35,726 nt of DNA from a virus: positions 1 to 35,726 of the IMG/VR virus record IMGVR_UViG_3300050821_014794; one strand, written 5' to 3'. The translations under genes were made by a program, and so were the position numbers. Below are positions 30,032 through 35,726 of this stretch, piece by piece. Under the pieces are notes generated by a model that was not told the origin of the DNA, ran no database searches, and saw only the letters and a list, made by a program, of their open reading frames with translations. Every line of letters starts with the position of its first letter. The stretch's first letter is position 1.

Positions 30032-30065
30032 GTCCTGCATGGCTGTATGCGTGCGGGACATTTTT
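30032..30065 (+). terminator. Rho-independent terminator after the coat gene
   Basis: GTCCTGCATG pairs with CGTGCGGGAC over 10 bp (two G-U pairs), loop GCTGTATG, then ATTTTT. With the promoter at 28617 it defines a single-gene coat transcript. Confidence 0.88.
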
Positions 30066-30077
30066 AAAGGAGTAACG

Positions 30078-30344
30078 ATGGAGGGAACACCTGCCGTTTA
30101 CTTAGGAAGAATTGTATCTAAAGAGAATTTCAGAGTTTTTATCTATGGACAAAAGGGTTTGAAAAAATGTGTCAATTCTTGGGATGAATATGAAAGACAC
30201 ATGCAAACAGGGCTTTGGTTTGCCTCAATTGAGGAGGTAAGTAGTCCAGTGGATGAGCCAGTCACACCCGTTGAGCCCATCTGTGTTCCATACAAAAATA
30301 ACAATAAAAGCACAAAGTCAGTACCTAAACAGAAATCAAAATAG
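30078..30344 (+). CDS. 88-aa small head or completion protein
   Basis: ATG 30078 has AAAGGAG 6 nt upstream; the longer frame back to 30039 crosses the coat terminator. The first 55 residues are compact and mixed alpha/beta (TPAVYLGRIVSKENFRVFIY, SWDEYERHMQTGLWFAS). The rest is Pro-rich and then Lys-rich (KSTKSVPKQKSK), probably unstructured. Its place after the coat gene suggests a small head protein. No family is recognised. Confidence 0.6.
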   Translation: MEGTPAVYLGRIVSKENFRVFIYGQKGLKKCVNSWDEYERHMQTGLWFASIEEVSSPVDEPVTPVEPICVPYKNNNKSTKSVPKQKSK

Positions 30345-30352
30345 AGAACATT

Positions 30353-31297
30353 ATGGCTTTCACCGTGGGACAATTTGTGTTTCAAATGTATCGGCTGATT
30401 ACTGCCTCAAATCCGACAGTGCCACTTCATGGTGATGATGAGAAGCTTGCCATCATGGTTTTAAATCAACTGTTGCAATCTTATGCCAATTCAGGTCTCA
30501 TGCTCACCATTGCGCAAACGGTAACTGTTCCCATTAATTTGCCAGTACAAAGTATATTATTTACCGATCCTGATTACGTAGGCGACGTCACAACACAGCA
30601 AGAAATTGTCACGTTAACCGCTGTTTCTCCAGTGTTTACCGTGGCTAATGGCGCAATCTATGCAGTAGGGGATGGCGTTTCAGGGACTGGTATTATTCCA
30701 ATGACCACCATTATTTCTATTGTCGGAAATACGGTAACCATTTCGTCTAATGCAACGATTACTGGAGCATCCAATCTCACGTTTACTCAATCCATACCAG
30801 ACCCAACAGTCGCTATTATTAAACAAGGTCGACTTGCTAATTTGGATAGTGCGTGGCTTGTATTAAGTGGGGTCACTTATCCGCTTATTGATAAAAGTCG
30901 TGATGAATATTTAGCCGCTTGGAAATATGAGCCTTTGCAAGGTTTGCCTAGGTTCATCATTACTTTTCCCGATACTGACGTTGTTCAAGCACGACTGTAT
31001 CCAGCACCGAGCCAATTCTATCAATTTTATTGTCGCGGTAAATTTCAGATGGTGCCGCTTACTTCAAATGATGATTTGAGCTCTATTCCTGAATACTATT
31101 ACTTGTATTTGATTTATGCGGTTGCCAAGTATGTTTCTAAATTTAAAGGACGCGCCTCGGCGTGGACTCCTGATTTAGAGGCTGAATATCGAGAACTTAA
31201 AGACAACATGGAAGCAGCCAGTGAAGTAAACTTATCGATAGCAGGAGATGAACAAAGTTTACTCAATGGTGCATGGCGAGTTAGGGCAGGAATATAG
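30353..31297 (+). CDS. Head-to-tail adaptor, P22 gp4-like, with inserted beta domain
   Basis: 314 aa. The N-terminal helical part (FVFQMYRLITASN, EKLAIMVLNQLLQSYANSG) and the later IPEYYYLYLIYAVAKYVSKF and AEYRELKDNMEAASEV match gp4-type tail accessory factors that extend the portal. P22 gp4 has only 166 aa. The extra length includes residues about 83-147, a beta-rich insert (VFTVANGAIYAVGDGVSGTG, GNTVTISSNATITG) like the one in the collar fibre. It should close the portal and anchor the tail. The gene order supports this. Confidence 0.82.
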   Translation: MAFTVGQFVFQMYRLITASNPTVPLHGDDEKLAIMVLNQLLQSYANSGLMLTIAQTVTVPINLPVQSILFTDPDYVGDVTTQQEIVTLTAVSPVFTVANGAIYAVGDGVSGTGIIPMTTIISIVGNTVTISSNATITGASNLTFTQSIPDPTVAIIKQGRLANLDSAWLVLSGVTYPLIDKSRDEYLAAWKYEPLQGLPRFIITFPDTDVVQARLYPAPSQFYQFYCRGKFQMVPLTSNDDLSSIPEYYYLYLIYAVAKYVSKFKGRASAWTPDLEAEYRELKDNMEAASEVNLSIAGDEQSLLNGAWRVRAGI

Positions 31298-31299
31298 TT

Positions 31300-33069
31300 A
31301 TGGCCGATAATCCGAACAGTGCACACATAGAAGAGCTTCCAATATTTTGTTATTACGATGTGCAGCGTTTCCCTCAGTTTGGTGCGATGGATTGTGCGAA
31401 TTTTTACAGAATTCAGGCTGATTCTGGCAAAAAAAACGTGGCTCTTTATCCGGCTATGGGACGCCAACATATTAATTTTTTAAATCAAAATCGTTTGGTA
31501 TTCAATGCAGAGCCTGTGGCTTTTTTCAAGTCTATTGATTATTTATATGTGATTGATGAGACTGTAGTCTTTCAATTCGACCGTTTTTATAATCGAAAAA
31601 TTTTACCTATTAATGTGGCATTAGGAGCACCGGTATGGTTTGCCACTTTGCCTGTGGGAACTATTGTTTACAATATGATGACCGATGGCACTAACATTTT
31701 CTTAATTACTGAAAATGGAAGTTCTGTTACAGCTGAAGTGGTTACCGACACCAATCGGCCCGTAAATCCCCTCTACGTTGCCTCGTTCGGTAACCGCTTC
31801 GTAGTGAGCACGGCCGATACTCCAAATTATGGATTAAGTACAATCAATGTGACTGGAGGTGCAAGTGCCTGTTTTACTATCAATGATGCCCCTTTGTTTA
31901 ACCGTGCATCGGGTATTATTAGACAATTTGCTGTGCTTCACAATCAGCTTTACATTCTTTGCGATTTTACAACGGATGTGTGGGCCAATATTTTAACTAC
32001 TATCACAGTCGCGGGCGTGACCACAGAATTTCCCTGGAAGCTTAATTCCTCTTATGACTTTGATTATGGGATTGCCGATCCTAATTCTTTGTCGGTTGAT
32101 TTTGGAATGATGACCTGGCTTGCTAAAAACCAAAATGGTCTTATTACTTTTATGACGAGTAATGGACAGGCTCCTAAGCCTATATCGACGCAAGCCATTA
32201 ATGTGTTATTGGAAAATTCAACTCATACTGATGCATTAAATCCTTTTCTAACAAGCGAGGTGGATGGATTTTTGTATCAATATGAGAACACAATTTTTTA
32301 CAGAGCCTCGGCCGGTCACTATTATAACTTTGGCTCACTTGATGTGTCTGATGATGCAAGTTGTATTGAATACAATTTTCAAACTGATACTTGGATTCGT
32401 TGCATTGAGCTTAATGGAGAGAGAAACAGAATTAAGAAGCATGTTTATTTTAATAATATTCATATTGTTTCTGTTCAAGGCGATCCTGCGTTATATCAGA
32501 TGGCTGGCAATATATATCACAATGAGTTGATTAATCCTGCACAGCCCGATCATCAAGCCGTTGATGCTTTTTTGAAATATCCCATGCGTTATGAACTGGT
32601 AACCCGGCAGATATTTTTGCCCGACTACTCGGAGTTTGCAGATGAATACGTGGAAATTGACTTTGTATTTGGCAATCAGACGTTTTTTAGGAGTGATGCG
32701 CCCTTTTCTAATACTGTGTTCATCGTCGATGAGCTTAGCACTCCTACAGTCCCTATTTTCATGCTTTCAGAAATCGATCAATTCATTATTGAGGAAGGTA
32801 CAAACACACCCTCTTTTGATGACAATCATTACAATGCTTTATTTAAACCTTATCTCGAGCTTTATTATTCGGATGACGGTGGACAAACTTTTATTTGGGC
32901 CGATTTAAGGGAATTTAGCCCTTTGGGGCAATATCGATGGCGTATGCGCTGGTATGAGCTTGCTACCAGCAGAAATCGCTGTTATCGCCTTGTTTGCGTA
33001 AGCTCTGCTCCCATTGTAATTCTAGGTGGAGTGCGCAACACAAGGCGCGTGAGCGGAGGGGCTAACTGA
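31300..33069 (+). CDS. Packaged-DNA stabilisation protein, P22 gp10-like
   Basis: 589 aa; P22 gp10 has 472. It starts 3 nt after the adaptor stop. The sequence is beta-rich and repetitive, like a gp10 beta-propeller: LPIFCYYDVQRFPQFGAMDC, SFGNRFVVSTADTPNYG, GIIRQFAVLHNQLYILCDFT, FGMMTWLAKNQNGLITFMTS. In P22 this protein forms a ring below gp4 and holds DNA in the head. The C-terminal 170 residues (EYVEIDFVFGNQTFFRSDAP, RMRWYELATSRNRCYRLVCV) are less familiar and may add a fibre-docking domain. Confidence 0.82.
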   Translation: MADNPNSAHIEELPIFCYYDVQRFPQFGAMDCANFYRIQADSGKKNVALYPAMGRQHINFLNQNRLVFNAEPVAFFKSIDYLYVIDETVVFQFDRFYNRKILPINVALGAPVWFATLPVGTIVYNMMTDGTNIFLITENGSSVTAEVVTDTNRPVNPLYVASFGNRFVVSTADTPNYGLSTINVTGGASACFTINDAPLFNRASGIIRQFAVLHNQLYILCDFTTDVWANILTTITVAGVTTEFPWKLNSSYDFDYGIADPNSLSVDFGMMTWLAKNQNGLITFMTSNGQAPKPISTQAINVLLENSTHTDALNPFLTSEVDGFLYQYENTIFYRASAGHYYNFGSLDVSDDASCIEYNFQTDTWIRCIELNGERNRIKKHVYFNNIHIVSVQGDPALYQMAGNIYHNELINPAQPDHQAVDAFLKYPMRYELVTRQIFLPDYSEFADEYVEIDFVFGNQTFFRSDAPFSNTVFIVDELSTPTVPIFMLSEIDQFIIEEGTNTPSFDDNHYNALFKPYLELYYSDDGGQTFIWADLREFSPLGQYRWRMRWYELATSRNRCYRLVCVSSAPIVILGGVRNTRRVSGGAN

Positions 33070-33521
33070 TGCTCTCTCTTGACCGAATTGACTCAGCTCC
33101 TATTTTATATAGTGATTTTGACACTGAATTTATGCAATGGATTTGGGTGCTTATCGACTCATTAAATGAAAATTTATTTGATTTAGAAAATGCGGTGATG
33201 TCGGCTACTAGTGTATCGGGAACGACACAAGCAGTATCAATAAACACGCGGTATGTCCCAACGAATTCATCATTAACGACCTTTCAACTACCAGCGATGG
33301 CCCAAGTTGGCGCTCGTGTGACTATCGCAGGACAGGGCTCAGGTGGATGGTCGCTCTTGACAGCAATAGGTCAAACGGTACAAATTGGAGATGTGGGCGC
33401 CACAGCTACGACCAGTGTTTCATCATCGAGTCGATATGACAGTATTGAGATAATGTGTGTGCTATCAAATACTACGTGGATAACTTTAAGCACACAAACA
33501 ACAGGATTTGTTATTGTATAA
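33069..33521 (+). CDS. Candidate tail-needle protein with fibre-type C-terminal domain
   Basis: 150 aa; the start overlaps the gp10 stop. The N-terminal 45 residues (PILYSDFDTEFMQWIWVLID, then SLNENLFDLENAVMS) are helical and could plug the portal and trimerise. The last about 100 residues (TFQLPAMAQVG, GSGGWSLL, IGQTVQIG, NTTWITLS, end TTGFVIV) are the same domain as at the ends of fibre proteins A and B. P22 gp26, the needle, has this gene position but is longer (233 aa) and mostly coiled coil. A short needle with a knob fits best; a minor fibre is the alternative. Confidence 0.6.
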   Translation: MLSLDRIDSAPILYSDFDTEFMQWIWVLIDSLNENLFDLENAVMSATSVSGTTQAVSINTRYVPTNSSLTTFQLPAMAQVGARVTIAGQGSGGWSLLTAIGQTVQIGDVGATATTSVSSSSRYDSIEIMCVLSNTTWITLSTQTTGFVIV

Positions 33522-33532
33522 AAGGAGTTATT

Positions 33533-34156
33533 ATGAGCTGGCTTTCAAGTTGGATGCATCCAGAGCGCGGTTATCAAGCAGCGCAAGATCAACTAAGTAA
33601 TTATTACAATCAAGCTCAGGGCTATTTAAATCCCTATAATCAGCACGGCAATCAACAGTATTCGAACCTGAATCAATACATCATGAGTTTGATGGACCCA
33701 CAAGCCCTTCAAGATAAGTGGGCATCTGGTTGGAAAGAGTCGGAAGCTGCTAAAAATATGGAAGGAATTGCTAATCAACATGGTCTTAATGCAGCAAGCT
33801 CTATGGGGCTTTTGGGATCAACACCTGCTCTTCAAGCCATCCAAGCAGGAACATCAGGAATTGCTGCTCAAGACAGACAAAATTATCTGGATGATTTAAT
33901 GCAAAAATACATGAGCGGCGCTGGATTGTCTCAAAACATTTATGGCATAGGTGCCAATGCCGCGGGACAAATGGGTAGTAACGCCATGAATCAGGGTCAA
34001 AATATGGCAGGCCTTGAATTCCATAAAACCAATGCTCCAGGAAGCCTGTTTGGAGGTATTATGGGAGGAATTGGAAGGGGTGCTTTGGATTATTTGACAG
34101 GTAGATACGGCCAGGGCGGAATGGGTCGAGGCGTTTGGGCTACAGGAGGAAGCTAA
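33533..34156 (+). CDS. Ejection-type protein, P22 gp7 position
   Basis: 207 aa from ATG 33533, which has AAAGGAG 5 nt upstream. The protein is rich in Gly, Ala, Asn, Gln and Met, with repeated NQ/GQ segments (YNQAQGYLNPYNQHGNQQYS, GANAAGQMGSNAMNQGQNMA). A Gly-rich hydrophobic stretch lies near the end (GSLFGGIMGGIGRGALDYL). P22 gp7 (229 aa), at this place in the order, enters the cell with the DNA. The composition fits a protein that must unfold and insert into a membrane. The assignment is by position and composition. Confidence 0.65.
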   Translation: MSWLSSWMHPERGYQAAQDQLSNYYNQAQGYLNPYNQHGNQQYSNLNQYIMSLMDPQALQDKWASGWKESEAAKNMEGIANQHGLNAASSMGLLGSTPALQAIQAGTSGIAAQDRQNYLDDLMQKYMSGAGLSQNIYGIGANAAGQMGSNAMNQGQNMAGLEFHKTNAPGSLFGGIMGGIGRGALDYLTGRYGQGGMGRGVWATGGS

Positions 34157-34157
34157 T

Positions 34158-35270
34158 ATGGCCATTGTAAACATACCAGGTGTATTATCTCCTCTTGATT
34201 CCTTTGCTAAAGGTTTTGGGTTGACAGATAACCTTATGAAACAAATTCTTGAGCGAAAGTATTTGAGCCAGCAACAAAAGCAATTTGAACAAGAGCTTGC
34301 ACTAAAGAAACAGCAAGAAGCTCGTATGGGCGCTAATATGGGACTTAACAGAGCGATATTGCAGCAGCGTCTTAATATTCTGAAACAAAAATCCGATCCT
34401 AATTATGAATTAAATAGATTTAATCTTTTGTTTGGTGGTGGTCAATCAGGGAATCAAATGGATGGCGGACAATCAGGAACTGCTGCACCAACTCAAATGA
34501 GTCAAGAATATCCTGCATTAGATGAGATGTTTTCAGGAAGAGGAGCTTTTCCAATTCCAGAAGAAATGCCAAGAACTGAACCAGTGCAACAACGTCCTGC
34601 AATGGGTGGTGCGCAGGTCAATAATGCTCTGCTTGAAACATTACGTAACGATCCTGCTAAGCGAGCTTTATTTAAGCATATGTATAAGTTTGATCCTTTG
34701 GCACCTACTGCTCAAACTCCTGAAGAGAAGAAAGAACTCGCTATTGATCAAGCTTTATCTATTGATGAAGCCAAAGCTAATAGAAAGAAAATTGATGAGA
34801 TTGAAAAAACAGCACAAGCCTTAATTCCTTTTATTGTTAAAGCGAAAACCATTAAAGATATATTAAATAGAAATCCCAAACTTACTGGCCCATCTACTGC
34901 ATTAGCTGATATGTTAGGATTAAGCCGAGATACTGATGTGGGAACGTTCATATCAGCAGCACAGTCGCTGCAGGGAAAAATGGCCCATGAACTTGGTTCA
35001 AGGGGAGGATATGGATTGGCGACACTTGTCGAGAAGGGGAAGCCAAACATTGGAAAGTCTAATGAATTCAATGTGGGTGTTACTGAGGAAATACTGGAAA
35101 GCATGCATGATTCTTTTCTTCAAATGAAGCAAGAATATGAACGATTAAGCAATAAACCTTTTCCTTATAATTTTGAACAATATTTTGAAAAAGCGACAGG
35201 AACTGAAAAAGCAAAGAGAGCTAATAAAAAACGAGTAAAATTTAATCTAGTTACCGGGAGGCTCGAATAA
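34158..35270 (+). CDS. Ejection-type protein, P22 gp20 position
   Basis: 370 aa, 1 nt after the previous stop. The N-terminal region is Gln/Lys-rich helical (ILERKYLSQQQKQFEQELAL). A low-complexity Gly/Gln/Pro linker covers about 95-150. The C-terminal half is helical (AKTIKDILNRNPKLTGPSTA, SAAQSLQGKMAHELGSRGGY). It holds the place of P22 gp20 (471 aa). The stop overlaps the next start (TAATG). A role in DNA ejection is inferred; no enzymatic motif is seen. Confidence 0.65.
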   Translation: MAIVNIPGVLSPLDSFAKGFGLTDNLMKQILERKYLSQQQKQFEQELALKKQQEARMGANMGLNRAILQQRLNILKQKSDPNYELNRFNLLFGGGQSGNQMDGGQSGTAAPTQMSQEYPALDEMFSGRGAFPIPEEMPRTEPVQQRPAMGGAQVNNALLETLRNDPAKRALFKHMYKFDPLAPTAQTPEEKKELAIDQALSIDEAKANRKKIDEIEKTAQALIPFIVKAKTIKDILNRNPKLTGPSTALADMLGLSRDTDVGTFISAAQSLQGKMAHELGSRGGYGLATLVEKGKPNIGKSNEFNVGVTEEILESMHDSFLQMKQEYERLSNKPFPYNFEQYFEKATGTEKAKRANKKRVKFNLVTGRLE

Positions 35271-35726
35271 TGGAAATTGAATTACCTAATGGCCAAATCG
35301 CCGAATTTCCTGATGATATGCCTCATGAACAAATAGAATCTGTCTTAAAACGTCATTTTTCACCAAAAATTGCGTCTCAAAACGATCAATCAGAGGCATT
35401 TCAAAATATCAAGCAACGTTATCCTGGAATGCCTGAATTCATGATTAATGCATTAATGCCTGCTGCTGTTACCATGGCAGAAACTCCAGAAGATGTCACA
35501 CCTGGGACACCTCATGGAGCTATGTGGCGAGCAGCTGCTAGAGCCCCGTTGGAAGCGGCTAATAATCTTGCATCATTAATCGGACTTAATAATAATGAGA
35601 ATGCCAAATGGCCTTCATTAATTGCTGAAAGTGAATCTGATAAATCGCATCCTTTTCTACAATTATTAGGAAGTGCCGCAGGAGCTGCCCCTTTAGCAGC
35701 TGGTGGAATTAACGCATTACGAGCCG
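35270..35726 (+). CDS. Ejection-type virion protein, N-terminal part (continues at base 2)
   Basis: Start of the 714-aa protein that continues at base 2 of the window. The first 30 residues (MEIELPNGQIAEFPDDMP, HEQIESVLKRHF) are a small module seen at the N-terminus of many phage virion proteins, including some ejection proteins and transglycosylases. The following region is Ala/Pro-rich with a helical, hydrophobic stretch (FLQLLGSAAGAAPLAAGGI). It occupies the position of P22 gp16. The last 98 bases repeat the start of the window. Confidence 0.75.
   Translation, partial: MEIELPNGQIAEFPDDMPHEQIESVLKRHFSPKIASQNDQSEAFQNIKQRYPGMPEFMINALMPAAVTMAETPEDVTPGTPHGAMWRAAARAPLEAANNLASLIGLNNNENAKWPSLIAESESDKSHPFLQLLGSAAGAAPLAAGGINALRA
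35629..35726. repeat. Terminal direct repeat, right copy (circular contig overlap)
   Basis: Identical to bases 1-98. See the left copy. The unique circle ends at 35628. Confidence 0.95.

Overview
This window is the whole genome of a tailed phage in circular form. The first 98 bases are repeated exactly as the last 98 bases, and one open reading frame runs through the junction, so the unique circle is about 35,628 bp. The structural genes follow the order of Salmonella phage P22: small terminase, large terminase, portal, scaffold, coat, gp4-like adaptor, gp10-like protein, a candidate needle, then three ejection-type proteins. This makes it a P22-like short-tailed phage (Caudoviricetes) and predicts headful packaging. 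The DNA is AT-rich by eye. Promoters are sigma70-like and an RNA polymerase alpha C-terminal domain encoded here resembles the gammaproteobacterial one, so a low-GC gammaproteobacterium is the most likely host. The genus cannot be read from the sequence.

Layout. (1) 1-1786 is the end of the last ejection gene, which starts at 35270. (2) 1776-3803 is an accessory island: four tiny membrane-protein genes on the minus strand with their own promoter, a DUF551-like/alpha-CTD fusion protein, a small fragment related to it, a terminator, and a winged-helix protein. (3) 3978-10640 holds tail-collar and fibre genes with a group of very small genes among them. (4) 10686-11495 holds a T4-type lysozyme and a VRR-NUC nuclease. 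(5) 11603-17771, minus strand, is the early left operon: small genes, an SF2 helicase, an HNH/AP2 endonuclease, a Cas4-like Fe-S nuclease, an SSB-like protein, a Sak4-like ATPase and a first gene of unknown function. It is driven by a near-consensus promoter at 17822-17850. (6) 17913-20849, plus strand, is the early right operon: a Cro-like protein, small genes, a zinc-finger protein and an O-like replication initiator whose gene carries a lambda-like iteron origin. (7) 20951-21766 holds a cold-shock protein facing a leftward micro-operon of four small genes. (8) 22037-35270 and onward is the late packaging and head operon. The coat gene there has its own promoter and terminator.

How it works together. 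The control region is lambda-like (leftward recombination operon, rightward cro and replication genes), but there is no CI-type repressor between them and no integrase anywhere. The phage is therefore probably lytic or a derivative that has lost lysogeny. TGACA/TGTCA repeats overlap two separate leftward promoters, which suggests one shared regulator. Recombination appears to use the Sak4-like protein, the SSB-like protein with a bacterial-type acidic tip, and the Cas4-like nuclease. Lysis probably needs the lysozyme plus one or more of the tiny membrane proteins. The most novel-looking item is the alpha-CTD protein at 2605-3078, which keeps all five DNA-contact residues checked and could act on host transcription.
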